Assembly (NCBI GenBank): GCA_009838765.1
Contig: VXQX01000064.1
Location: 15,577 to 69,144 of the forward strand
Source of the DNA: Gemmatimonadales bacterium
GTDB lineage: Bacteria > Gemmatimonadota > Gemmatimonadetes > Palauibacterales > Palauibacteraceae
Reading direction: 5' to 3'
Length of the DNA stretch: 53,568 bases
The notes beneath the pieces were generated by a model. That model saw only the letters and a list, made by a program, of their open reading frames with translations. It was not told where the DNA came from and did not search any database. Positions 16,525 to 24,166 of this stretch are shown here, one piece after another (position 1 is the stretch's first letter; every line of letters begins with the position of its first letter). Both the position numbers and the translations under genes were made by a program.

Positions 16525-16920
16525 TCAGCAGCCGCAGGCGATCCCGGTCCCGGCGCGGGCTTCGGCGCCCTCGGTCGCGTGGCCGTCGCGCTTCCACCAG
16601 TCGAGGCCGCCCATGAGTTCGCGCACCTCGAACCCCAGGCTGAGGAGCTTGAAGGCGGTCTTCGTGGAAGCGTTGCAGCCGATGCCGTCGCAGTAGCAGA
16701 TGTAGAGCCTCGACCGGTCGAGCGCCGCCGTCGTCTCGGCGCTGATCTCCCGGTGCGGAAGGTTCACGGCCCCGGGGATGCGCTCGCGGGCGTAGGCTTC
16801 GGCGGACCGGCCGTCGATTACGACGACGGGATCGTCCCGGTCCAGCGCTTCCTTGAGGTCCCACGCGTCGGTCTCGAAGGCGAGCTTCTGCTTGTAGTGC
16901 TCCATCTGGGCGGTGTTCAT
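16525..16920 (-). CDS. single-domain rhodanese-like sulfurtransferase
   Basis: A 131-residue cytoplasmic rhodanese domain. VVVIDGRSAEAYARERIPGAVNLPH is the CH2-type first half (key residues Asp35, Arg38 and the Pro-Gly-Ala turn), and the active-site loop is CDGIGCNAST with its central Cys as the likely sulfur carrier. The loop is followed by FKLLSLGFEVRELMGGLDWW, the usual end of the fold. The protein finishes in ACGC, an extra pair of cysteines. It would transfer sulfane sulfur to a thiophilic acceptor. It is upstream of the flavin reductase on the same strand and divergent from the VOC gene; a sulfur-transfer role in a shared pathway is not evident. Confidence 0.87.
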   Translation of the reverse strand: MNTAQMEHYKQKLAFETDAWDLKEALDRDDPVVVIDGRSAEAYARERIPGAVNLPHREISAETTAALDRSRLYICYCDGIGCNASTKTAFKLLSLGFEVRELMGGLDWWKRDGHATEGAEARAGTGIACGC

Positions 16921-17086
16921 GTATCGCTCCGATTCATCCGGAAGGGTCCCGAAGGCGGTGTGGCGGCGGGCCGGCCGGCTGCGGGAGCTACGCTCCTACT
17001 ACCGAAGAGCATGAGCCGGTGCAAGTGCGGGCCGGTGGCCGTCGCGCGGAGTTGTCATAGTTCCCACTGATCGCCAACCTTGAGCC

Positions 17087-17533
17087 ATGCAAATTGCGAG
17101 GAACGTCTTTATCAGCCTTCCGGTGGAGGATCTCGCTCGCTCGCGGGCCTTTTTCGCCGCTCTCGGTTTCGCCTTCGATGACGATTTCAGCGACGAAGCG
17201 ACGCTCGGGATGGAGATCGGCGGGAACTGCTACTGCATGCTCGTTACGCACGAGAGGTTCGCCACGTTCACGCCGCGGCCCATCGCGGACGCTCGGGAGG
17301 CGACGGAGGTCCTGGTCTCGCTCCAACTGGAAAGTCGCGAGGCGGTGGACGGCCTCACGGAGACGGCGCTCGCGCACGGAGCGGACGAACCGCGGGAACC
17401 GATGGACCACGGGTTCATGTACGCGCGCGCCTTCGCGGACCCGGACGGGCACATCTGGGAGCCGTTCTGGCTCGATCTCGAGGCGGCCCTCGCGGCCGGA
17501 CCCGTCGATGTCGACGACGGGGGCGCCCCATGA
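17087..17533 (+). CDS. VOC-family (glyoxalase/bleomycin-resistance fold) protein
   Basis: A 148-residue protein of the vicinal-oxygen-chelate superfamily. It has the paired beta-alpha-beta-beta-beta layout with VFISLPVEDLARSRAFFAAL at the start and a final DPDGHIWEPFW strand, the usual metal-ligand region (Glu in the last strand). The first-strand ligand position is not a clear His, so metal binding is uncertain. Members include lactoylglutathione lyases and antibiotic-binding proteins; the small size and PhnB-like style give no substrate. It overlaps the next gene by 4 bases (ATGA at 17530), so the two are translationally coupled. Confidence 0.85.
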   Translation: MQIARNVFISLPVEDLARSRAFFAALGFAFDDDFSDEATLGMEIGGNCYCMLVTHERFATFTPRPIADAREATEVLVSLQLESREAVDGLTETALAHGADEPREPMDHGFMYARAFADPDGHIWEPFWLDLEAALAAGPVDVDDGGAP

Positions 17534-18342
17534 CGGAGCCACGGCCGTTGTCGATGGTCTTTGTTCTTCCCGCCCTGGCCGCGGTTGCGGTCGCGCCGAT
17601 CCAGACTCCGTGCGAGGGCTGGTTTACGAAACCTTTCTGGGAGACGGCGGATCCGGCGGCGGTGGGCGCCTGCCTTGCCGCCGGGTACAGCGTCGATGAC
17701 CTGTCCACCCCCGGCGACCGGACGCCCCTGCACTGGGCGGCGCGATTCAGCGACGATCCCGACGTGATCAGGGTGCTCGCCGAGGCGGGGGCCCGCCTGG
17801 AGGCCAGGACCCGCGCGCGCCTGACGCCCCTGCACTGGGCGGCCCGGTACAACCGGAACCCCGCGGTCGTCGGGGCGCTGCTGGAATACGGGGCGAACGT
17901 CTACGCCGAGACCCGGCATGGCCGTACACCCCTTCACCTTGCCGCACTGTACAACGAGAACCCCGCCGCCGTGGATGCACTCGCCGGCGTGACCAACGTC
18001 GACGTCCGAAAGCACAACGGAGGGACGCCGCTGCACGACGCCGCCAGGAGGATTCGGGAAGGCTCCATGGGGAGCCCGAATCCCGCCATCGTGGACGTGC
18101 TGATCCGGCGCGGCGCCGACCTTTCGGCGGAGACCGAGGGCGGCCTTACCCCCGCGGGGAGGGCCAGGGACGAGCGTCTGGCCGAGCTGCTGCGGGAGGA
18201 GGTAGCGCTCCGGGAGGCGGTGCGGGCGCGGTTCCTCCAGTCCGTGGCGACGAGATGCGCGATGGGGGCCCTGATCCTAAGCCTGGTGGGATACCTCGTC
18301 GCGCGAGTCCGGAGAGTGCGCCGGGGTATCTCCGGTGCCTGA
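17530..18342 (+). CDS. exported ankyrin-repeat protein with C-terminal membrane helix
   Basis: A 270-residue protein. A hydrophobic N-terminus (about 8-21) looks like a signal peptide, followed by Cys and four to five ankyrin repeats between about 40 and 205; the repeats read TPLHWAAR, TPLHWAAR, TPLHLAAL and TPLHDAAR. A basic-flanked hydrophobic helix (ALILSLVGYLVARVRR, about 240-256) near the C-terminus should anchor it in the inner membrane. Two conserved Cys in the first 50 residues may pair in the periplasm. Ankyrin repeats bind other proteins; the partner is unknown. Coupled to the VOC gene by an ATGA overlap. Confidence 0.82.
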   Translation: MTEPRPLSMVFVLPALAAVAVAPIQTPCEGWFTKPFWETADPAAVGACLAAGYSVDDLSTPGDRTPLHWAARFSDDPDVIRVLAEAGARLEARTRARLTPLHWAARYNRNPAVVGALLEYGANVYAETRHGRTPLHLAALYNENPAAVDALAGVTNVDVRKHNGGTPLHDAARRIREGSMGSPNPAIVDVLIRRGADLSAETEGGLTPAGRARDERLAELLREEVALREAVRARFLQSVATRCAMGALILSLVGYLVARVRRVRRGISGA

Positions 18343-18374
18343 ATACTCGCGGTTGCAACGATTCGCCGCACATG

Positions 18375-18412
18375 ATATGTAGATGTTTAAGCTACATCGT
18401 ACTTCTACATAT
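18375..18412 (+). promoter_or_regulatory. probable PadR operator/promoter
   Basis: An AT-rich stretch directly before the PadR gene. ATATGTAGA (18375-18383) and TCTACATAT (18404-18412) form a perfect 9-base inverted repeat with a 20-base gap, and a third CTACAT lies at 18392. ATGT...ACAT pairs are typical PadR sites. TTTAAG (18386) and TATAGA (18410) at 18-base spacing could be the promoter, which would place the start of transcription within a few bases of the ATG at 18424. Autoregulation is inferred. Confidence 0.65.
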
Positions 18413-18423
18413 AGAGAACGCGG

Positions 18424-18774
18424 ATGAAAAAGTCGGTCTACAAGGAGCTGGTGGCGGCCTCCTCGCGCCCTCTGGTGCTCTCGATCCTGGCCGGCGGCGA
18501 CACGTACGGCTACGAGATCATCAAGCAGGTGAAGCGGCTATCCGGCGGTGACCTGGAGTGGTCGGGCGGGATGCTCTACCCCCTCCTGCACCGGCTGGAG
18601 AAGGACGGTCTCATTGAAGGCTACTGGGAACCCGCCGACGAAGGACGACCGCGCAAGTACTACAGCCTGACGACCCGCGGCCGGCGGCAGCTGGCTGCCG
18701 ACCGGAAGAGCTGGCGGGCCATGTACGGAGTGCTGGAGCTATCCTGGCGAGGCGGCGATGTCTCGGCTGGATGA
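18424..18774 (+). CDS. PadR-family transcriptional repressor
   Basis: A 116-residue PadR regulator. The winged helix contains PLVLSILAGGDTYGYEIIKQ and SGGMLYPLLHRLEKDGLI, then GRPRKYYSLTTRGRRQLAAD, the family signature wing. It has only a short C-terminal helix, as in PadR subfamily 2. It overlaps the next gene (prefix-domain membrane protein) by 17 bases, an arrangement seen widely where PadR controls membrane proteins of that type. Inverted repeats just upstream suggest autoregulation. The inducer is not known. Confidence 0.9.
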   Translation: MKKSVYKELVAASSRPLVLSILAGGDTYGYEIIKQVKRLSGGDLEWSGGMLYPLLHRLEKDGLIEGYWEPADEGRPRKYYSLTTRGRRQLAADRKSWRAMYGVLELSWRGGDVSAG

Positions 18775-19471
18775 TGAGATCCGGAAGTGGCGCGGGGATC
18801 TGGACGCCGGGGGGCGGTTCTCACGACGCGAACTGGCTGAACTCGAGGACCACCTCCGGGCCCACGCGGCCGACGAGGGGGCGCGGGACGCCACGCCGGC
18901 CCTGGCTGCCTCTATCGAGGCCGCCGCCCGGAAAGAACTCGGCGATCCCAACCTGCTCTCCCGGGAGTTCGCGAAGCAGGACACCCCGGCGTGGCGGAGT
19001 CTCCTCCTGGGGGCGTGGGGAATTCACGCGCTGTCGTTGGTTCTCTCGGACTTCGGCGCCGTGGCGTTCGAGCCGTTGCACCCGGACTTCAGGATGTCGG
19101 TTTCGTGGCAGGAGCTTCTGCAGCCTGCGCCGATCTCTGTGTGGATCCTCGCGGCGTTCTCGGCCCTGGTCATGATGTCCACGGGCCTGACCTTCGGGCG
19201 TGCCCGACGCTCGGTCGACGCGTGGGTGGGATACGTCGTCGGAGTTTTCGGCGCTACCGCCCTGGGAGTGGGAGCGTTCAATCTCTTCCTGCCCATCCCG
19301 ATCCCGGTCGATGCCGAACTCGTCGCGCACGGCCACCTGGGTCTCTCCTATTGGGTGTGGTCCGCCTCGTTCACGCTGGCGGCCATCGCCCTGTGGCTGC
19401 GCGGCCGTGAGTGGGCCTCCCCTCCGCCGAGGGAATCGCAGAGGCAATCTCCGAAGCAATCGCTGGCGTAA
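18758..19471 (+). CDS. membrane protein with N-terminal HAAS/permease-prefix-like domain
   Basis: A 237-residue protein. The first 75 residues form a helical domain (LDDEIRKWRGDL, then ELAELEDHLRAH and the closing LGDPNLLSREF) that matches the HAAS/permease-prefix type seen beside PadR genes. After it come four predicted membrane helices: about 82-100, 125-142, 155-178 and 195-215. It begins inside the PadR gene in another frame, so it is the direct partner of that regulator. It lacks ABC permease domains, so it is a stand-alone membrane protein of unknown role, possibly an envelope sensor. Confidence 0.72.
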   Translation: MSRLDDEIRKWRGDLDAGGRFSRRELAELEDHLRAHAADEGARDATPALAASIEAAARKELGDPNLLSREFAKQDTPAWRSLLLGAWGIHALSLVLSDFGAVAFEPLHPDFRMSVSWQELLQPAPISVWILAAFSALVMMSTGLTFGRARRSVDAWVGYVVGVFGATALGVGAFNLFLPIPIPVDAELVAHGHLGLSYWVWSASFTLAAIALWLRGREWASPPPRESQRQSPKQSLA

Positions 19472-19485
19472 CCGGGAGTCGAAGA

Positions 19486-20265
19486 ATGATCGGCATCCTC
19501 GCGGATACGCCTCACGATGCGGAACTCATGAGAGGAGCCGTGGTCGGCGGTGTTCGCGTGATCCACACGGCAAGCGACCTCTCGGCCGCCGACCTCGGCA
19601 TCGAGTGCCTGGTGTTCGGTAGCCGCAGCGGGCTCCTGGCGGAAAGGATCGCCGTCCTGCGCGAGGTCGAGCGGAAACTCCCGTGGGTTCCGGTGATCCT
19701 CGTGACGGACCGGAAAATCGCCATCGCGCGCCTCCTGAGCAGAGTGCAGGTGGCGGACCTCGTCTGGTTCGAGGACATCGAGCGTCAACTCGCCTCGCGT
19801 ATCGAGTCCGCATGCAGCGGGTCCGCCCTGCTGCAGATGGCGGAGAAGATCCGGCGGTCGACGGCGCCGCCGGCTCTCCGCTCCGCCGTGGCCCACGCCC
19901 TGCGGGAAGCCCGCCGCACGCCCGTCCGCAACGTGCAGGAACTCGCGGCGGCGGTGGACTGCTCTCCCGTGACGCTGTTTCAGCAGTTTCAGGCCCGCGC
20001 CCTCGGCCGGACGACGTTCAACCGGTTCCTTGGCGCCCTGGCCATCCTCCGGGCGCAACAGTTGCGAGCCTCCGGCTCGAAGTGGAAGCACGCGAGCGCG
20101 CAACTCGGGCTGCCCCGGGAAACCCTCCGCCGGAAGGCGAAGAGGTGGCTCGGCTGCAATCTCCTGGAGCTTGAACGCATCCCCCCGCACCAGCTCCTCG
20201 CCGCCTTCGCCCTGGAGCACTTCGCTCCCCTGCTCGAACCGCCGCCACGCGACGCCGGGGCCTGA
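19486..20265 (+). CDS. AraC-like regulator with degenerate receiver-like N-terminal domain
   Basis: A 259-residue probable transcription factor. The ATG at 19486, 15 bases after the previous stop and behind GGGAGTCGAAGA, is preferred over 19411, which would start inside the upstream gene. The first 110 residues alternate strands and helices (ECLVFGSRSG, VPVILVTDRKIA, VADLVWFEDI) like a response-regulator receiver, but the phospho-acceptor Asp is absent. Residues about 145-245 carry two helix-turn-helix units (VQELAAAVDCSPVTLFQQFQ and KHASAQLGLPRETLRRKAKR) of AraC style. Co-directional with the PadR and HAAS genes. Target unknown. Confidence 0.68.
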   Translation: MIGILADTPHDAELMRGAVVGGVRVIHTASDLSAADLGIECLVFGSRSGLLAERIAVLREVERKLPWVPVILVTDRKIAIARLLSRVQVADLVWFEDIERQLASRIESACSGSALLQMAEKIRRSTAPPALRSAVAHALREARRTPVRNVQELAAAVDCSPVTLFQQFQARALGRTTFNRFLGALAILRAQQLRASGSKWKHASAQLGLPRETLRRKAKRWLGCNLLELERIPPHQLLAAFALEHFAPLLEPPPRDAGA

Positions 20266-20303
20266 CGAGGGTCTCGGGCCGGGAGTCCACCACATGGCGC
20301 CAT

Positions 20304-20339
20304 TCCATGGTGCCGCTCGTGTCCATGGTGCCGCTCGTG
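20304..20339. repeat. 18-bp tandem duplication
   Basis: TCCATGGTGCCGCTCGTG occurs twice in direct succession (20304-20321 and 20322-20339), within the 249-base gap between the AraC-like gene and the propeller lipoprotein. The rest of the gap shows no recognisable gene. Confidence 0.85.
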
Positions 20340-20514
20340 GCGGCGTTCACGGACGGAGGAACGCAGATCCGCGGCACGATGTAGCCCGCGAACACCCGAC
20401 CAGCTCTTCGCCCCCTTGAGCAGAATGTTGCATCTGTCACCCCGTTGACGGCGCTGGTCTCCGACACATCTTGACCGCATGGGCGAACTCGGCGTCATCG
20501 AGGGATGCGGAAGA

Positions 20515-21741
20515 ATGATCACGAGTCTCGTCATGCCGGCTGCATCGTTTCTCTCCCCGAGGCGACGACGGTCGCGCGGACCCGTCTCCCGGTTCGCCGT
20601 TCCCCTGTGCGCGGCCATTCTCCTCTGGTTCACCGCCTGCACCGCTGGCGGCGCCCCGCAGCCGGAGATCGTCGTCCCCACGTTCGACGGGACCGTGGAC
20701 CTCGAAATCGGGGAACTCGACGGGGACGAAGCGTATCTGTTCAGCCGCATCGCCTCGGTGGCCGAGGATTCGCTGGGGAGGGTCCTAGTCGTCGACCGGG
20801 AGGCGAGCGAGGTCCGCGTCTTCGATCGGGACGGTGCGTTCCTCTTCCGGCTCGGTGGGGAAGGGGACGGACCCGAGGAGTTCAGGGGTCCCTGTTGCCT
20901 GGGGTTCTCGCCGGAGGGCGTGCTTTGGGTGCGCCAGGCGGCGCGTTACACGGCGTTCGAACTGGGCGACGCGGCCGCCACCTACCTGCGCGTCCAGCGG
21001 CGACCGTTCGGCGGGCAGGGAGGGGCCGCCCCCGTGACCTTCGACGCTGACGGGAGGCTGATCGACATCGGCTCGCTTCGGAGTTCCGGCGAGCCCTTCG
21101 TCCACGGTCGCGTCCACGTGAACGCGGACGGGAGCGCGGACACGGTCGTGCTCAGGGAGCCGGAAACCGCGGCGGCGGGACACCGGACCGTGGTCGTCGA
21201 CATGAGCGGGCTCGCGGAAGGCTTCCGCGGCACCGCCCAGTTGTACCTCTACCAGCCGCACGGGCCTCTCTGGCTGCGGGCCCACGGGCCGGGGGGCGTC
21301 TGGGCCAGCGCCTCGCGTTCTCTCTACGCGGTCGAACTTCACGCCGCCGACGGGTCCGTGACGGAGATCGTCGGTCCGCCCGACCCGGGCCCGCCCCTCA
21401 GCCCGGAGGAGCGGGAGTACGCCCGGAGCCGCCTGGAGCGGGACATGGAGCGCGGGAATCTCGACGAGCCGGCGTTCGAGATTCCCGAGAGGAAGGGGCC
21501 CCTCGCGGACATATTCTTCGATCAGGCGGGTCGGCTGTGGGTCGAGAAGGCCGCGGCCGACGGCGCGGCGATGGTCGAGGCGGACGTCTACGAGGGGGCG
21601 GCGCTCGTCGCCCGCTACCGCTGGCCGAGCCACGTGGATCCGCGAGCAGTGCCCTGGGCGACGGAAACGGCGCTCTACGGCATCACTACCGACGAACTCG
21701 GCGTGGAGCGCGCGGCCCGCGTCCGCTTCGAACCGCGATGA
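20515..21741 (+). CDS. 6-bladed beta-propeller lipoprotein
   Basis: A 408-residue exported protein. The start at 20515 follows GGAAGA and gives a long n-region rich in Arg, a hydrophobic core and a Cys in FTACTAGG, so it is a probable lipoprotein. The body repeats short blades of the NHL/6-bladed type: DSLGRVLVVDREASEVRVFD and the following RLGGEGDGPEEF are the standard linker motif of this family, common next to transport genes in Gemmatimonadota-like genomes. The protein likely binds a ligand or partner in the periplasm. It overlaps the symporter gene by ATGA, so it probably serves that transport operon. Confidence 0.8.
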   Translation: MITSLVMPAASFLSPRRRRSRGPVSRFAVPLCAAILLWFTACTAGGAPQPEIVVPTFDGTVDLEIGELDGDEAYLFSRIASVAEDSLGRVLVVDREASEVRVFDRDGAFLFRLGGEGDGPEEFRGPCCLGFSPEGVLWVRQAARYTAFELGDAAATYLRVQRRPFGGQGGAAPVTFDADGRLIDIGSLRSSGEPFVHGRVHVNADGSADTVVLREPETAAAGHRTVVVDMSGLAEGFRGTAQLYLYQPHGPLWLRAHGPGGVWASASRSLYAVELHAADGSVTEIVGPPDPGPPLSPEEREYARSRLERDMERGNLDEPAFEIPERKGPLADIFFDQAGRLWVEKAAADGAAMVEADVYEGAALVARYRWPSHVDPRAVPWATETALYGITTDELGVERAARVRFEPR

Positions 21742-22934
21742 AGGTGGGGCCGGGCGGGCGGATACTGATCGGGATGCTCGCCGGTGTCGTCCTGGGTGCG
21801 GTCCTGGGCGAGCGCGTCGCCGCGATCCAGCCGCTCGGCGACCTCTTCATCACGCTTCTCGTTCTGGTGGCCGCCCCCCTCGTCTTCTTCAACCTCCTGG
21901 CGGGCCTCACGTCGCTGGCGGACCTGCGCACCTTGGGGAGACTCGCGGGCAAGACCATCGGGTTCTTCCTCACGACGGAACTCGTCGCGCTCTCACTGGG
22001 GCTTGGCGCCATGGCGCTCCTCGGCCCCGGCGTCGGCCTGAGGCTCACGGAGCCGGTCACGGAGCCGGTCTCGGGGGCGGTGGGCGAGGCCCCGTCCGCG
22101 GTGGACGTCCTCGTGGACATGATCCCGACGAATGTCTTCCGTGCCTTCGTCGATGGGAACGTCGTGCAAATCGTCATTCTCGCGCTGGTGCTGGGGATCG
22201 CGACGTTGGCTCTGGGGGACGGCCCGCGCGCTCGCCTCGCCACCCTGTTCGAGGATCTGGCGGCGCTCTTCCGCCGGCTCGTCCACATGATCCTGTGGAT
22301 CGCCCCGGTCGGCATTGGCGCCCTCGTCGCGGTCACGGTGGGCCGCTACGGGACCGACCTGATCGGCCCGACGGCGCGGTTCCTCGCGGGCGTGTGGGGA
22401 GCGCAGATCGTCATCGTGACGGGGTACATGCTCCTGCTCAGGTTCTTCAGCGACTACCGGCCGGCCCGCTTCCTGCGGGCCACGGGTTCGCTGTGGGCCA
22501 CGACCGCCGCGACGACGTCCAGCCTCGCCTCGCTCTCGGTCGGACTGGAGACGGCCGGGCGTCTCGACCTCCCGCGCCGCGTCTACTCCTTCGTCCTTCC
22601 GCTCGGGGCGCAGCTCAACAAGGACGGGACCTCGGTCATGCTGGCGGCGGTGCTCCTCTTCACGGCGCAGGCGGCCGGCGTCACCTTTTCTCCGGCGGAT
22701 TTCGTCACGATCATGCTCCTGGGCCTGCTGCTCTCGCACGGCACGGGCGGGGTCCCGGGCGGCGGCTTCGTAGTCGCGCTCATCTACGTGCAGGCGCTGA
22801 ACCTGCCGATCGAGGTCGCGGCGATCGTCGGGGGGATCTACCGTCTGGTGGACATGAGCAACACGACGGTGAACATCATGGGCGACATGGTCGGCGCATC
22901 GCTCGTCGCCCGTTCCGAAGCGAGGCGAGCGTGA
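21738..22934 (+). CDS. DAACS-family sodium:amino-acid symporter, predicted neutral substrate
   Basis: Secondary transporter of 398 residues of the glutamate/dicarboxylate symporter family. Hallmarks are visible: the HP1 region TTSSLASLSVG, the TM7 motif LNKDGTSV (equivalent of NMDGT), the HP2 loop GTGGVPGGG, and TM8 with DMSNTTVN ahead of a GD. The position of the Arg that holds the side-chain carboxylate in aspartate/glutamate carriers (the R of DMGRT in GltPh) is Asn375 here. In neutral carriers of this family that Arg is also replaced, so serine, threonine or alanine is a better guess than glutamate. Start by ATGA overlap with the lipoprotein gene; its own end overlaps the aminotransferase start. 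Confidence 0.88.
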   Translation: MKVGPGGRILIGMLAGVVLGAVLGERVAAIQPLGDLFITLLVLVAAPLVFFNLLAGLTSLADLRTLGRLAGKTIGFFLTTELVALSLGLGAMALLGPGVGLRLTEPVTEPVSGAVGEAPSAVDVLVDMIPTNVFRAFVDGNVVQIVILALVLGIATLALGDGPRARLATLFEDLAALFRRLVHMILWIAPVGIGALVAVTVGRYGTDLIGPTARFLAGVWGAQIVIVTGYMLLLRFFSDYRPARFLRATGSLWATTAATTSSLASLSVGLETAGRLDLPRRVYSFVLPLGAQLNKDGTSVMLAAVLLFTAQAAGVTFSPADFVTIMLLGLLLSHGTGGVPGGGFVVALIYVQALNLPIEVAAIVGGIYRLVDMSNTTVNIMGDMVGASLVARSEARRA

Positions 22935-24136
22935 ATCCGGACGTGAGAGCGCTCTTCCCCGGCGCGGACGAGCAGCCCTACTTCGACATTTCGGCGAATT
23001 CCCTGATGGCGGCGCCCGTTCGGGAAGCGATCGAGCGGCACCTGGGCGGGCGAACGTCGGGCCGGGGCGACAAGAAGGAGATGGTCGCCACCGTCGATCG
23101 CGCCCGGTCCTCGTTCGCAGCGCTCATCGGAGCGGCCCCCGACGAGGTTGCGATCACGAAGAACGTCTCCGACGGCCTCAACCTCTTCGGCGCGAGCCTC
23201 CCATGGCAGGCGGGAGACAACGTCGTGCTGTGCCCCGCGCTCGAGCACCCGAACAACATCTATCTCTGGTACAGTCTCGCCCGCACGCACGGGATCGAGG
23301 TGAGGTCGGTCGCGCCGGAGGACGGGCACATCCCGGTGGGGGCGACGGCCGCGGCGATGGACGAACGCACGCGGCTCGTGACGATCCCGAGCATCACCTT
23401 CGCCCCCGGCTTCGTGACGGACATGAGGGCGATCGCGGCGGCGGCCCGGAGGGTCGGAGCGCTGACGCTGGTGGACGCGGCGCAGTCGATCGGCGCCCAG
23501 CACACCGATGTGGACGAACTGGGCGTCGACGCGCTCGCCGTCGCGGCGCAGAAGGCCCTCCTCTCGGTGTACGGGTTCGGGTTCCTGTACGTCCGGCGCG
23601 ACGTGGCGGAGACGATGACGCCCGTGCACGTGGCGCGGTTCGGGATCGAACTCGACGCGCACGAGACGGCGTATTCGGACGACGAACTCCGCTTCCGGGC
23701 GGGGGCGCTCCGCTTCGATGTCGGCAACTACAACTACCTCGGCGCGGCGGCGACGGACGCGGCGCTGGACCTTCTCTCCGCCTGGGGCGTGGCCCGCGTG
23801 GAGGCGCACGTGCGGGGGCTGGCGGCGAACCTCTCGGACCGACTCCGCGACCTCGGCCTCCCGGTGGTGGGACGGCCGGGACCCCGCCTCGCGCATATCG
23901 TCTCGGTGGGAGAGAGCGGCGGCGGGCGCCACTACACGGCCGACGACCCCGCCATGAACTCGCTCTACGAACAGCTGACCGCCGCCGGCATCCGCCTCGC
24001 GATCCGCACCGGCATGCTCCGCTTCTCCATTGGCGTCTACAACGACCAGAGCGACATCGACCGCGTCGTGGAAGCCGCTCAAGCGTGGTGTGCCCGGACA
24101 CGGTATGGTCAGTCGGATCGGGAGAAGGCGCCGTGA
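22931..24136 (+). CDS. class V aminotransferase / cysteine-desulfurase-like PLP enzyme
   Basis: A 401-residue fold-type I PLP enzyme. It begins at a GTG that shares GTGA with the symporter stop; the open frame extends much further upstream but there it only shadows the transporter. Key regions: FDISANSLMAAP at the start, AITKNVSDGLNLFG (cofactor phosphate side), the VDAAQSIGAQH motif with the Asp that holds the pyridine nitrogen, and AVAAQKALLSVYGFG with the Schiff-base Lys. The C-terminal segment RLAIRTGMLRFSIGVYN contains the Arg that binds the substrate carboxylate. No active Cys loop typical of IscS is clear, so an aminotransferase, lyase or epimerase role on the imported amino acid fits the operon better than iron-sulfur assembly. 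Confidence 0.84.
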   Translation: MNPDVRALFPGADEQPYFDISANSLMAAPVREAIERHLGGRTSGRGDKKEMVATVDRARSSFAALIGAAPDEVAITKNVSDGLNLFGASLPWQAGDNVVLCPALEHPNNIYLWYSLARTHGIEVRSVAPEDGHIPVGATAAAMDERTRLVTIPSITFAPGFVTDMRAIAAAARRVGALTLVDAAQSIGAQHTDVDELGVDALAVAAQKALLSVYGFGFLYVRRDVAETMTPVHVARFGIELDAHETAYSDDELRFRAGALRFDVGNYNYLGAAATDAALDLLSAWGVARVEAHVRGLAANLSDRLRDLGLPVVGRPGPRLAHIVSVGESGGGRHYTADDPAMNSLYEQLTAAGIRLAIRTGMLRFSIGVYNDQSDIDRVVEAAQAWCARTRYGQSDREKAP

Positions 24137-24166
24137 GATACGCGACCATGAGTAGTTGCCGGCACC

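Noticed and set aside
16983-16997. Small GGAGC-TAC-GCTCC hairpin between the rhodanese and VOC genes
   Set aside because: Five-base stem, no T-run and located between divergent genes where a terminator is not expected.
20266-20514. Possible small gene in the 249-base gap
   Set aside because: No frame with a start, ribosome site and plausible protein; only the 18-bp duplication stands out.
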